Assembly (NCBI GenBank): GCA_024760905.1
Contig: JALRMN010000025.1
Coordinates: 1,130,001 to 1,194,000, forward strand
DNA: 64,000 bases
Origin: Plotosus lineatus
Taxonomy: Eukaryota; Chordata; Actinopteri; Siluriformes; Plotosidae
Direction: 5' to 3'
Under the pieces are notes generated by a model. It saw nothing but the letters and a program-made list of their open reading frames with translations. It made no database searches and was not told the origin of the DNA. Below, piece by piece: positions 33,134-44,924 of this stretch; positions within the stretch are counted from its first letter, which is position 1; each line of letters begins with the position of its first letter. The position numbers were made by a program, and so were the translations under genes.

Positions 33134-36100
33134 TGCTCTTGTCTTCTTCTTTTCCTTTCGGCTTTTCCCTTCAGGGGTCGCCACAGCAAATGATCTGCCT
33201 CCATCTCTCCCTATCCTCTGCATCTTCTACTCTTACTCCAACGACCTTCATGTCCGCCTTCACCGCATCCATAAATCTTCTCTTTGGTCTTCCTCTGGGC
33301 CTTTTGCCTGGTAGTTCCAAACTCAGCATCCTACGACCAATATACTCACTATCCCTCCTCTGTACATGTCCAAACCATCTCAATCTAGCCTCTCTGACTT
33401 TGTCTCCAAAACATCTAGCATGTGCAGTCCCTCTGATGTACTCATTTCTGATCCTATCCATCCTCGTTACTCCCAAAGAGAACCTCAACATTTTCATCTC
33501 TGCTACTTCCAACTCTGACTCCTGTCTTTTCCCCAGGGCCACTGTCTCTAAACCATACAACATTGCTGGCCTAATCACCGTCTTGTACACTTTTCCCTTC
33601 ATTCTTGCCAATACTCTCCTATCACACCGGACACTTTTCTCCATCCATTCCAACCTGCCTGCACGCGCTTCTTCACCTCTTTTCCACACTCTCCATTGCT
33701 CTGGATTGTTGAGCCTAAGTACTTAAAATCCTCCACCTTCTTTATCTCTGCCCCCTGTAACCTCAAAGTTCCTCTTGGGTCCTTGTCGTTCACACACATG
33801 TATTCTGTCTTACTAAGACTAACCTTCAATCCCTCCTTTCCAGGGCATACCTCCACCTCTCTAGATTTTCCTCCACTTGGTCTCTGCTCTCACTACAGAT
33901 CACGATGTCATCTGCAAACATCATAGTCCATGGAGATTCTTGTCTAACCTCGTCTGTTAGCCTGTCCATCACCATAGCAAACAAGAAGGGGCTGAGAGCT
34001 GACCCTTGATGCAGTCCCACCTCCACCTTGAACTCTTCTGTCACACCGACAGCACACCTCACCACTGTCTTACATCTCTCATACATGTCCTGCACCACTC
34101 TAACATACTTCTCTGTCACTCCAGACTTCCTCATACCATACCACAGTTCTTCTCTCGGCACCCTGTCATATGCTTTCTCCAGATCCACAAAGGCACAATG
34201 CAGCTCCTTCTGACCTTCTCTGCACTTCTCTATTAACATCCTCAAAGCAAACACTGCATCTGTGGTGCTCTTTCTTGGCATGAAACCAAACTGTTGTTCA
34301 CAAATGCTGACCTCTGCCCTTAGTCTTGCTTCCACTATTCTTTCCCATAGCTTCATTGTATGGCTCATCAACTTTATCCCTCTGTAGTTGCCACAACTCT
34401 GTACATCTCCCTTGTTCTTAAAAATGGGCACAAGCACACTTCGCCTCCATTCCTCTGGCATCTACTCACTTTCTAAGACCTTGTTGAATATTCTTGTCAG
34501 AAAATCTACTGCTACCTCCCCTAGACACTTCCATACCTCAACTGGTATGTCATCAGGGCCAACTGCCTTTCCACTCTTCATCCTCTTCAATGCCCTCCTC
34601 ACTTCTCCCTTTCTAATCTTTGCAACTTCCTGCTCCTCAACAGTCACCTCTTCTACTCTTTTTTCTCTCTCATTTTCCTCATTCATCAGCTCTTCAAAGT
34701 ACTCTTTCCATCTTCCCAGCACACTTCTGTCATCAGTCAATACATTTCCCTCTCTGTCCTTTATCAATCTAACTTGCTGCACGTCTTTCCCATCTCTATT
34801 TCTCTGCTGTGCTAACCTGTATAAATCATTTTCTCCCTCCTTACTGTTCAACCTATCATACAAGTCATCATACGCCCTCTGTTTGGCCTTTGACACTGCT
34901 ACCTTCGCCTTACGCTGTGTCTCCCTGTACTCCTGTTTACTCTCTTCGGTCCTCTCAATGTCCCACTTCTTCTTGGCTAACCTCTTCTTTTGTACACACT
35001 CCTGCACTTCCGCATTCCACCACCAAGTTTCCTTATCTACTTTCCTTCCAGAGGACACACCAAGTACTCTCCTACCGGTCTCCCTGATCACATTGGCTGT
35101 GGTTGTCCAGTCATCTGGAAGCACTTCCTGACTACCCAAAGCCTGTTTCAACTCCTCCTTGAAGACAACACGACACTCTTCCTTTTTCAGCTTCCACCAC
35201 TTTGTCTTCTGCTCTGCCTTTGCCTTTTTCACCTTTCTCACCATCAGTGTCATCCTGCACACCACCATCCTATGCTGTTTGGCAACACTCACCCACTACT
35301 ACTTTGCAGTCACTGACTTCCTTCAAATTACATCGCCTACACAAGATGTAGTCTACCTGTGTGCTCTTACCTCCGCTTTCATAAGTCACCCTATGCTTCT
35401 GTTTCTTCTTGAAGAAAGTATTCACCACAGCCATTTCCATCCTTTTTGCAAAACCGATCAACATCTGTCCTTCTGTGTTCCTGTCCTGGATACCAAACCT
35501 GCCCATCACTTCCTCGTCCCCTCTGTTGCCTGCACCGACATGTCCATTGAAGTCTGCTCCAATGACCACTCTTTCACCTCTGGGGGTACTCTGCATCACT
35601 TCATCTAACTCACTCCAGAATCTCTCCTTCTCTTCTAGCTTACATCCTGCCTGTGGGGCATAAGCACTAACAACATTGACCATCACACCTTCAATTTCTA
35701 ACTTGAGACTCATCACTCTGTCTGACACTCTTTTCACTTCTAGAACATTCCTGACAAACCCCTCCTTCAAGATGACTCCTACTCCATTTCTCTTCCCATC
35801 CAAACCATTATAAAACAGTTTAAACTCCTGCTCCTAAGCTTCTAGCCTTTCTACCTTTCCACCTTGTCTCCTGAACACACAATATGTCCACCTTCCTCCT
35901 CTGCATCATGTCAGCCAGCTCCTATCTTTTCCTTGCATAGTTCCAACATTCAAAGTCCCTACTCTCAGTCCTAGGCTCACGCATTTCCTCTTCTCTCTCT
36001 GCCTACGGACACGCCTCCCGCCTCCTTCGACCAACAGTAGTCCAATTTCCATCAGCACCCTGTTGGTTGACAGCACTGATGGCGGTCGTTGTTAACCCGG

Positions 36101-36284
36101 GCCTCGACCGATCCGGTATGAATTCTGTATTTATCATTTGCATTTTTAAATGTGGCAGAAGTTTTACGCCGGATGCCCTTCCTGTCGCAACCCTCTGCAT
36201 TTATCCGGGCTTGGGACCGGCATAAGGGGGAGAGACACTGGTTAGTGCCCCCCCCGCCTCATGGCTGCAATTATATGCTCATGT
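33134..36284 (-). mobile_element. RTE-A LINE, copy 4, full length, with 9-bp target-site duplication
   Basis: The element is 33143-36275 on the minus strand. The duplicated target is TGCTCTTGT (33134-33142) against TGCTCATGT (36276-36284), one mismatch. The 5' end begins TGCAGCCATGAGG and includes GACAGGAAGGGCATCCGGCG. The 3' end is GGCGACCCCTGAAGGGA followed by AAAGGAAAAGAAGAAG. It is about 3.1 kb and serves here as reference for the other copies. Confidence 0.92.
33171..36190 (-). pseudogene. RTE-A ORF: endonuclease, linker, RT, C-terminal region
   Basis: Endonuclease from about 36000 (RVGTLNVGTM, LCVQETRW) in broken frames. It is then open 35803-35270 (VIGADFNGHVGAGNRGDEEV, GKSTQVDYIL), giving the Asn, Glu and Asp-x-Asn motifs. 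Linker 35292-34462. RT 34461-33826 with YDRVPREELWY, LHQGSALSPF and MMFADDIVICS. The C-terminal part, 33856-33171, has FKYLGSTIQSNGE, LGVTRMDRIRNEYIRGTA, RPRGRPKRRFMDAVK and final CCGDP. About four stops or frame changes separate the pieces. Catalytic residues survive, so decay is moderate. Confidence 0.88.
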
Positions 36285-36895
36285 AATGTTCGCAAAAAGG
36301 TACTTGGACACTCCACATAAGTTTTGGCAAAATATTTTGTGGACTGATGAAACCAAAGTTGAATTATTTGGGAGGAACACACAACGTCATGTGTGGAGGA
36401 AAAATGGAACAGCTCACCAACATCAACACCTCATCCCCATCGTGAAGCATGGTGAAGGGGGCATTATGATTTGGGGTTGTTTTGCTGCCTCGGGCCTGGA
36501 CAACTTGCAATCATTAATGGAAAAATGAATTCAAAAGTTTATCAGGATGCTTTGCAGGAAAACCTGAGGCTGTCTGTCAGACAGTTGAAGCTAAAAAGAG
36601 GATGATCCAAAACACAGAAGTAAATCAACTTCAGAATGGTTTCAGAAGAACAAAATACACGTTCTGGAGAGGCCAAGTCAAAGTCCAGACTTGAACCCCA
36701 TTGAGATGTTGTGACTTGACCTCAAGACAGTGATTCATGCCAGACATCCCAGGAATCTGACTGAACTACAGCAGTTTTGTAAAGAAGAATGGGCCAAGAT
36801 TAGTCCTGATCGATGTGCCAGACTGATCTGCAGCTACAGGAAGTGTCTGGTTGAAGTTATTGCTGCCAAATGGGGGGCCACAAAATATTAAATGT
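36285..36895 (+). pseudogene. Tc1-like transposase, C-terminal half
   Basis: Resumes right of the RTE with FAKRYLDTPHKFWQNILWTD, holding the first catalytic Asp. NGTAHQHQHLIPIVKHGEGG, IMIWGCFAASG and SLMEK follow, then a stop. The remaining catalytic region is in other frames, degraded and partly rearranged; SPDLNPIEM is visible at 36688-36714. It ends near CQTDLQLQEVSG-like text. Confidence 0.82.
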
Positions 36896-37179
36896 GATGG
36901 TTCAGTTACTTATTCCTCCCCCTTCTATCATTGTTTGCATGCTATTCTCATTAAAATATGAAAACCAATAAATGTCTGGGTGGTTTTAGTTAAAGCAGAC
37001 ACTGTTTTTTCATCTGTGTGATTTTGACAAAGATCAGATCACATTTGATGGTGATTTTATGCAGAAATGTGAGAAATTCCAAAAGGTTCAGATACTTTTT
37101 CATACCACTGTAAATATAATTATCATATAATATAATTTAGTGCAATTTCGTTATTGTGGTTATCTACTGATTTATTTAT

Positions 37180-37205
37180 TGTATTATTATTATTATTATT
37201 ATTAT
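37180..37205. repeat. ATT microsatellite, left flank of Rex3 copy 3
   Basis: ATT repeats occur again at 40498-40520 on the other side of the Rex3 copy. The LINE appears to have inserted into an ATT tract and duplicated part of it. Confidence 0.85.
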
Positions 37206-40200
37206 AGCCCCTCCCTGAATCGCCATGGTGGAGGGGTTTGCGTGACCTCATGATCCTAGGAGCTATGTTGTTGGGGCATAATGCCCCTGGTAGGGTCACC
37301 CAAGGCAAACAGGTCCTGGGTGAAGGTCCAGACAAAATGCGATTCAGAAGACCCCTTGCCATCTCAGAGGAAACAATAGAAGCAGTCTCCCTTGCCCGGA
37401 TGTGGGTCAACGGGGTTCCCTCCTGGAGCTAGGCCTGGGGGGAGGGGCTCGAAGGTGAGCGCCTGGTTGTCGGGCTTATCCCATGGAACCTGGCTGGGCC
37501 TAGCCCGAAAAGGAGACATGGGTCCGTCCTCACATGGACCCACCACCAGTGAGAGGAGTTTTAGGGGTCGGGTGCAATGTGAGTTGGGTGGCAGCCAAAG
37601 GCATGGGTTCTGTCGGACCGATCCTCGGCTACTTATTCTGATTTGGTGTGTGAGGTGGAGAGATACCGACTAGATATAGTCGGGCTCACCTTAATGCATT
37701 GCCTGGAACCATCCATCTCGAGAGAGGCGGGACCTTCTTCTATTCTGGAGTTGCTCATGGGAAGAGGCAGCGAGCCGGTGTGGGTATTCTTGTTGCCCCC
37801 CATCTCGGTGCCCAAATGTTGGGGCTCCCCTCAGTTGACAAAGGGTAGCCTCCCTTTGTCTTTGGGCGGGGGGACGGGTCCTGACTGTTATTTGTGCTTA
37901 TGCACCAAATGACAGTTCAGCATACCCACCCTTTTTGGGTGTTGGAGAACGCTCCATCGGGAGACTCACGCGTTGTCTTGGCAGACTTCAACGCCCATGT
38001 GGGCAACAATAGTGTGACCTGGAAGGGTGTGATCGGTAGGTACACCTCTCCAGTCTGAATCCGAATGGTGTTTTGTTGTTGGACGTCTGTGCTCATCATA
38101 GTTTGTCTATCACGAACACCATGTTCGAACATAAGTGTGCCCATAAGTGCACTTGGCACCAGGACACCCTAGGTCGCAATTCGATGATTGACTTTGTAGT
38201 CGTGTCATCGGACTTGCAACCATATGTTCTGGACACCCGGGTGAAGAGAGGAGCTGAGCTGTCTACCGATCACTATCTGGTGGTGAGTTGGCTTCGGTGG
38301 TGGGGGAGGTTGCCTTCCAGACCTGGCAGGCCCAAGCATGTAATCAGGGTCTGCTGGGAACATTTGGTGGAGTCCCCTGGCCGAGAGGCCTTTAACTCCC
38401 ACCTCCGTCAGAGCTACAACCAGGTCCTGGAGGAGGTGGGGGACATGGAATCCGAATGGGCCATGTTTCGTGCCCCCATTGCTGAGGCGGCAGCACATAG
38501 TTGTGGCCATAAGGTCGTCGGTGCTTGTCATGGCGGTAGTCCCCGAACCCGGTGGTGGACACCTGCGGTGAAGGGGGCCGTCCAGCTGAAGAAGGAGGCC
38601 TATCGGGTTTTAATAGCCTGTGGGACTCCCGAGGCAGCAAACAGGTACCTGCAGGCCAAACGTGCTGCAGCCGAGGCTGTCGCAGATGCAAAATCTCGGC
38701 ATGGGAGGAGTTTGGTGAGGGCCTAGAGAGTGATTATTGGTTGGCCTCATAAAGGTTCTGGACCACCATCTGACACCTTAGGAGGGGGAAGCAGTTCTTC
38801 ACAAACACTGTTTACAGTGGAGGTGGGAAGCTGCTTACCTTGACTGGGGCAGTCATCGAGAGGTGGAGGGAATATTTTGAGGACCTCCTCAATCCCACCT
38901 ACGCGCCCTCCGTGGAAGAGGAAGACCCTGGGGGTTCGGGTGGGGGTCCGCCCATCACCGGAGTGGAGGTCACTGAGGTTGTCAAAAAGCTCCTCAGTGG
39001 TCGAGCTCTGGGGTTAATGAGATCCGCCCGGAATATCTCAGGGCACTGGATGTTGTAGGACTATCTTGGTTGACACTTCTCTGCAACATCGCGTGGTCAT
39101 CAGGGGCTGTACCTGTGGATTGGCAAACTGGGGTGGTGATCCCAATTTTTAAGAAGGGGGACCAGAGGGTGTGTTCCAAATTATCTGGTAATTACACCCC
39201 TCAGCCTACCTGGAAAAGTCTATGTAGGGGGACTAGAGAGGAGGATCCAACCGATAGTTGAACCTCGGATTCAGGAGGAGCAATGTAGTGTTCATCCTGG
39301 CCATAGCACTCTTGACCGACTCTATACGCTCCACGGGATTCTGGAGGGGACATGGGAGTTTGCCCAATCTGTCCACATGTGCTTTGTGGATTTGGAGAAG
39401 GCTTTCTACCATGTCCCTCGAACGATCTTGTGGGGCGTGCTCCGAGAGTATGGCGTTCCGGACCTGTTGCTACGAGCTATTCGGTCGCTGTATCACCGGA
39501 GCCAGAGTTTGGTCCGTATTGGCAACAACAGGTCGAATTCGTTTCCGGTGGGAGTTGGAGTCTGCCAAGGCTGTCCTTTGTCACCGATTCTGTTCATAAT
39601 TTTTATGGACAGAATTTCTAGGCGCAGTCGAGGCAATGAGGGGTTCTGGTTTGGTGGCCATCGGATCTCGTCTCTGATTTTTTCGGATGATGTTGTCCTT
39701 TTGGCTTCATCAAGTCGGGACCTCCAGCTCTCATTGGAGCGATTCGCAGCCGAGTGCGAAACAGCCAGGATTAAGATCAGTGCCTCCAAGTCTGAGACCA
39801 TGGTTCTCAGTCGGACATTGATGGAATGTACCCTCTGGGTCGGGAATGAGGTCCTGCCCCAAGTGGAGGAGTTTAAGTATCTTGGGATCTTGTTTACGAT
39901 TGAGAGAGGGATGGAGCGAGAGCTCGACAGACGGATCACTGCAGCCGCTGCTGTTAAGCGGTGCCTGTACCGGTCCATCGTGGTGAAGAAGGAGCTGAGC
40001 CGCAAGGCGAAGCTCTCAATTTACCAGTCGATCTACGTTCCAACCCTCACCTATGGTCACGAGCTTTGGGTCGTGCCCGAAAGAACAAGATTACGGAAAC
40101 AAGCGGCTGAAATGAGCTTCCTTCGCTGGGTGGTGGGTTCTCCCTTAGAGATAAGGTGAGAAGCTCCACCATCCGGGGAGAGCTCGGAGTAGATCCGCTG

Positions 40201-40510
40201 CTCCTCTGCATTGAGAGGGGCCAATTGAGGTAGCTCGAGCATCTGGTCCGAATGCCCCCCGGACGCCTCTCTGGTGTGGTGTTTCAGCCATGTCCAACCG
40301 GGAAGAGACCCCGGGGTCGACCTAGAACACGCTGGAGGGACTATGTCTCTCGGCTTGTCTGGGACCGCCTCGGTGTCCCCCCGGGAGAGTTGGAGGAAGT
40401 GGCTTGGGAGAGGGACGTCTGGACCTCTTTGCTTAGGTTGCTGCCCCCGCGACCCGACCCTGGACTAAGCGGAAGATGATGATGATGATGATGATGATGA
40501 TTATTATTAT
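37206..40510 (+). mobile_element. Rex3-like LINE, near full length
   Basis: About 3.3 kb. A GC-rich 5' region (37206-37620) is followed by endonuclease, linker, RT and C-terminal region. It ends at GACCCTGGACTAAGCGGAAG and a GATG-repeat tail of about 25 bp. It is the most complete Rex3-like copy here and the reference for the copies at 1750 and 13836. Confidence 0.88.
37640..40475 (+). pseudogene. Rex3-like ORF: endonuclease, RT and C-terminal region
   Basis: The endonuclease is seen in several frames: RYRLDIVGLT (37660), [13 protein letters not shown] text near 37985, SLSITNTMFEHKC and GRNSMIDFVVVSSDLQPYVL ending in LSTDHYLVVSWL (38073-38300). The linker includes RTRWWTPAVKGAVQLKKEAY. The RT, open 39377-40159, contains FVDLEKAFYHVPRTILWGVL, VCQGCPLSPILFIIFMDRIS and SLIFSDDVVLLAS (FADD changed to FSDD). 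SIYQSIYVPTLTYGHELWVV follows. The C-terminus is in later frames (RPRTRWRDYVSRL, PPRPDPGLSGR). Several frameshifts. Confidence 0.85.
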
Positions 40511-40664
40511 TATTGTTATTATTGTTGTCAGTCATCATCATCATTATCCGTTTCTATTTGTAAATTGACTCCTTGAACAACCGCATAACAATTGTGTAAA
40601 AACCAGAAGCTATTAAATTCATAGCTATTAAAAAATCCTGACTCCTTACTACTGACTCCTGACT

Positions 40665-40936
40665 AATGTCAGTGTGCAAAACTCTAGGCCTGGTAGACTT
40701 TAAAATGTATCAGTTGCAACACATTTCATATCCTGTCAATAAACATAAGTGAAGCCAAGTTAAATTTAGAACTTTGAACTCCTACCCAATCCATGGGCAT
40801 TTATCTGGCTCTGATGCAACTTTATGGACATATCTTACCTTGTGATCTTGCCTCAGATTTCGGTTAAATCTCAGAGGAAATAATGTTGGCCAAGATTAAG
40901 AAATCTTCATTCGCTGTGGTGAGTCCTGAAGAAAAC
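40665..40936. repeat. Duplicated unassigned block, copy 2
   Basis: Partner of 31400-31745, shorter by several small deletions. It lies directly left of the MHC class I exon relic. No domain is recognisable; an ORF through it (40883-41086) reads MLAKIKKSSFAVVSPEENTK and is not assigned. Confidence 0.75.
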
Positions 40937-41005
40937 ACAAAGCCAAAGGGAAATCTTTTTGTCTGTTCAAGCAAGCGCGCCAAACTGGAAAGACTTCTTC
41001 TGCAG

Positions 41006-41271
41006 TTCGTCCCAAGGCGTCACTGTTCCAGAACTGCTATTCTTCTCCAGAGGTGGTGTGTCATGCTACAGGTTTCTTCCCCGTGAATATCACCTGGCAG
41101 AAGGATGGAAGGGACATGTATGAGGATGTGGGGCTCAGAGAGATGTTACCCAACCAGGATGGAAGTTTTCAGAAGACAAGTATTCTGAAAGTCTCAGCTT
41201 AGGCTCTGCAGAAACACAACTACACCTGCGTGATTCGACACAGCAGCTTGGGGGAGGAGTTAGTGCTGCCT
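41006..41271 (+). pseudogene. MHC class I alpha-3 domain exon, orphan
   Basis: After a splice-acceptor-like TTCTTCTGCAG the phase-1 frame reads RPKASLFQNCYSSPEVVCHA, TGFFPVNITWQKDGRDMYED and VGLREMLPNQDGSFQKTSIL. An in-frame TAG at 41200-41202 follows, then ALQKHNYTCVIRHSSLGEEL. The two Ig cysteines (41059 and 41227) and the TGFFP and W-Q-K-DG motifs are diagnostic of the membrane-proximal beta-2-microglobulin-binding domain. A GTGAGC donor follows at 41272. No alpha-1, alpha-2 or transmembrane exons are visible within several kb. Fish class I genes have longer arrays, so this is an isolated, dead exon. Confidence 0.85.
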
Positions 41272-41387
41272 GTGAGCGAGTGCCAATCCCAAGAGGTCGG
41301 AGAAACACTTTCCTCTAAAACTCCAGATTTACAGAGTGAAAGTGATTCATTACTACAGCACACTATCAACACTCAACATTTCGGCTG

Positions 41388-43171
41388 CTCCCTTCAGGGG
41401 TCGCCACAGCGAATCATCTGCCTCCATCTCACCCTATTCTTTGCATCTTCTTCTCTTACACCAACAACGTGAAGGAGGACATGAAAGGCTTTCTGCCTGG
41501 TAGTTCGAACCTCAGCATCCTACTACCAATATACTCACTATCCCTCCTCTGTACATGTCCAAACCATCTCAATCTAGCCTCTCTGACTTTGTCTCCAAAA
41601 TGTATCGCATGTGCTGTCCCTCTGAAGTGCTCATTCCTAATCCTATCCATCCTCGTTACTCCCAAAGAGAACCTCAACATTTTCATCTCTGCTACCTCCA
41701 GCTCTGCGTCCTGTCTTTTCCCCAGGGCCACTGTTTCTAAACCATACAACATCGTTGGCCTCAATACCATCTTGTACACTTTTCCTTTCATTCTTGCCGA
41801 TACCCTCCTATCACACATCACACCAGACACTTTTCTCCAACCATTCCAACCTGCCTGCACATGCTTCTTCACCTCTTTTCCACACTCTCCATTGCTCTGG
41901 ATTTTTGAGCCTAAGTACTTCAAATCCTCCACCTTCCTTATTTCTGTTCCCTGTAACCTCACCGTCCCTCTTGGGCCTTGTCATTCATGCACATGTATTC
42001 TGTCTTACTGAGGCTAACCTTCATTCCCCTCCTTTCCAGGGCATACGTCCACCTCTCTAGAGTTTCCTGCACTTGTTCTCTGCTCTCACTACAGATCACA
42101 ATGTCATCTGCAAACATCATAGTCCATGGGGAATCTTGTCTGACCTCGTCTGTCAGTCTGTCCATCACCAGAGCAAACAAGAAAGGGCTCAGAGCTGATC
42201 CTTGATGCAGTCCCACCTCCACCTTGAATTATTTGGTCACGCCGACAGCATACCTCACCACTGTCTTACATCTCTCATACATGTCCTGCACCACTCTAAC
42301 ATACTTCTCTGCCACTCCAGATTTCCTCATGCAATACCACGGTTTTTCTCTTGGCACCCTGTCATATGCTTTTTCCAGATCCACAAATGCACAATGCAGT
42401 TCCCTCTGCCCTTCTCTGTACTTCTCTATTATCATCCTCAACGCAAACATTGCATCTGTGGAGCTCTTTCTTGGCATGAAACCAAACTGTTGTTCACAAA
42501 TGCTGACCTCTACCCTTAGTCTAGCTTCCACTATTCTTTCCCATAACTTCATCATATGGTTTATCAATTTATCCTTCTATAGTTGCACGTCTCCCTTGTT
42601 CTTAAAAAATGGGCACAAGCACACTTCTCCTCCATTCCTCTGGCATCTGCTTACTCTCTAGAATATTGTTGAATGTTCTTGTAAGAAAATCTACTGCTCC
42701 CTCTCGTACACACTTCCATACCTCCACAGGTATATCATCAGGACCAACTGCCTTTCCATTCTTCATCCTCTTCAATGCCCTCCTCACTTCACCCTTATTA
42801 CTAATCTTTGCTACTTCCTGGTGCTCAACAGTCACCTCTTCTACTTTTTTCTCTCTCATTTTCCTTATTCATCAGCTCTTCAAAGTACTCTTTCCATCGT
42901 CCCAGCACACTTCTGTCATCAGTCAATACATTTCTCTCTCTGTCCTTAATCACTCTAACTTGCTGCACGTCCTTTCCATCTCTATTGCTCTGCTGTGCCA
43001 ACCTGTATAAATCATTTTCTCCCTCTTTACTTTCGAACTGAGCATACAAGTCATCATACGTGCTCTGTCTGGCCTTTGACACTGCTTCCTTCGCCTTACG
43101 CTGTGTCTTCCTGTACTCCTGTTTACTCTCTTCGGTCCTCTCAATGTCCCACTTCTTCTTAGCTAACCTCT

Positions 43172-43173
<2 letters not shown>
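41388..43173 (-). mobile_element. RTE-A LINE, copy 5, 5'-truncated
   Basis: 3' end at about 41388 (CGGCTGCTCCCTTCAGGGG on the plus strand, AAG tail lost). 5' truncation is at the linker, right next to a GT microsatellite. The junction at 41460-41475 has a deletion inside the C-terminal region. Confidence 0.85.
41456..43082 (-). pseudogene. RT and C-terminal region of RTE-A copy 5
   Basis: Pieces, in order, are linker 43082-42825 (LYRLAQQSNRDGKDVQQVRV), GKAVGPDDIPVEVWKC at 42859-42602, and 42567-42229 ([18 protein letters not shown]). Then come 42222-41959 (LHQGSALSPFLFALVMDRL, MMFADDIVICS) and 41962-41456. At least four frame changes. RT motifs are readable but the copy is more decayed than copies 1 and 4. 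Confidence 0.82.

Positions 43174-43228
<55 letters not shown>
43174..43228. repeat. GT microsatellite
   Basis: About 27 GT units at the 5' edge of RTE-A copy 5. Confidence 0.97.
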
Positions 43229-43231
<3 letters not shown>

Positions 43232-43902
43232 TGTATGTGAATCTTTGTTAGTTATTGTCTGTATTAGAGCCACGGGTGGCCTGAGAGGCCAACATACTCT
43301 AATCTCTGTCATTAAACCTGTTCTGGAGTGCAGAGTCTACCCATGCAGATGGTCTTCACAGGTGGCTTCACATGGTCAATGAGTAGCGAGTAGTTGGGAG
43401 GGAGAAACAAACAAAGCTGATCTGACCCCCAGGTGGGTAACGGGCTGCCAGCTAGGCTCCTGCGATGTTAATAAAAACATGGTCCAAAGTTTTGTCCCTC
43501 TGCCGTGCCAAGAAACATGTTGGTTGAATTTAGGAATGCAATGAATAAAGCCTCTGGGTGAAGTTCAGACATAGAAAGCTTATGATTAGCATCCAGAGGT
43601 GTGTGCAAAAATGCAGGAGACAGAATGGAGATGAAAATGGGTGTACTTTATTTTTCACAGGGAAGGCACGAGATCACGGGGAAATCGTAGTCACTGTTAG
43701 AGATGCGAAGAATCATGGAAATCAAACTAAAGCGGGAAATGGTGGAGCATGGCGCTAAGAGCCAGAGAGATCAGGAAGAGGGACGATATTTGAGCACCGG
43801 GATGAGCACTCTGATAGGCTTTATAGCCCATGATTAAGTTGAATCAGGTGTGTGTGTGTGTGTGTGTGTGTGTTTAGCACGCCACCCATGTCTGACTTCA
43901 AT

Positions 43903-43937
<35 letters not shown>

Positions 43938-44109
43938 GATGTAAGAATACCAATTTCATTTCAGTGTTGATTTCAACACTATATTTTGCATCTGTTTAAG
44001 TCTAAACAAAAGTGTAGTGTTTTTCACTGTTAGATTTGGACAGCCATCCGTCATAACACCCACCAGTCTGTTCCATTACAGTCCCGGCTTGTCCAGGCAT
44101 GCATTTAAC
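43229..44109. other. Unassigned sequence with GT and GA repeats
   Basis: Contains short GT (43848-43873) and GA (43905-43932) tracts. The motif TGTTGATTTCAACACT (43970) resembles the repeat text at 46780. No gene recognised. Confidence 0.5.
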
Positions 44110-44522
44110 TCAGGAACCTGAGAAAGCTTTGAGTCCTGGCATGGTCATTGCATCCTTGTTCACAAGTATGTCCTGAAAGGCACCTTGTTTGATAATTCTT
44201 AACACCCTGCAGACTGACTCAGCATGTTCAAAGTCTTCTTTCCTTTGTTTGGTGATTTGCTTGAAATGTTGTTCTAGTTTACCTCAGAGTTTCGATTTAC
44301 AATCTGGCCACCATGTACTTTGAATTATTTGTGCTTGTGGTAGTCGAGGTTCTTCAGGTGAACTGGTTTCTCTGAGGTCATCTGTGGCATTGAGAATTAC
44401 CCTAATTCACCTTGGTGGTGGCATGCTGCAGCTGTTGGGGTCACTGTAAATTCACATTGCCTGAGTTTCTCACCCAGCTCTGCATAGATTTGGCTCAACT
44501 TTTCTACTGAATGTATGGTCAT
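44110..44522 (-). pseudogene. Decayed unknown ORF, about 137 codons
   Basis: From an ATG at 44522 the minus strand reads MTIHSVEKLSQIYAELGEKL, RQCEFTVTPTAAACHHQGEL, then a one-base shift at about 44405. It continues VILNATDDLRETSSPEEPRL and STWWPDCKSKL, then a TGA. After that come GKLEQHFKQITKQRKEDFEH and AESVCRVLRIIKQGAFQDIL, ending DAMTMPGLKAFSGS before a stop. Helix-like charged composition and coherent text on both sides of the lesions suggest a former protein. I do not recognise it; a retroposed or transposon gene is possible. Confidence 0.4.
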
Positions 44523-44924
44523 GTTGTGATGCTTGATTTGAGGTATTCATAGATGGGCTGGGACTGTGTGTTGTATAAGTTCTCCCATCATTCAATGTAC
44601 AAACCAAAAAATCAACAGAAGCAAAAGTTTTACTTATGAAACTTTTCAACACCAACAACTGACGCGTACCTACATCTTCAGGTTCCAGTAAGATGTCTGA
44701 CTGCATGTAAGAAACATGCTCCATTCAGCTTTCCTAAGCATTCCGATTCACCTAAAACTTCACTCAAATAAAGATGGGTTTCCTTTTGAGCCTGGTTCTT
44801 TTCAGTTTCTTCTTCGTATCTACTGTTGTTTTTTTATTTGCCATCATCTTGTTAATTAAGCATGTGTAGCAGTAATAGAAAATGTTTAAATTCCTTTATA
44901 CTTTGTAAGCCCTACTTTCACTGT

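Larger units (their letters stand above)
32362..37112 (+). mobile_element. Tc1-like transposon split by a full-length RTE insertion
   Basis: Element 32364-37110, beginning CAGTGGTATGAAAAAATATC and ending with its inverse. The inverted repeats are about 210 bp (32364-32575 and 36895-37110). The TA target is duplicated at 32362-32363 and 37111-37112. Removing the RTE at 33143-36275 leaves about 1.6 kb, the normal size for Tc1. Confidence 0.92.

Noticed and set aside
36140..36275. HDV-like self-cleaving ribozyme at the RTE-A 5' end (text GGGCATCCGG, GC-rich)
   Set aside because: RTE and R2 elements are known to carry such ribozymes, but I could not build a consistent double pseudoknot by hand from copies 4, 6 and 8. 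A covariance search would decide.
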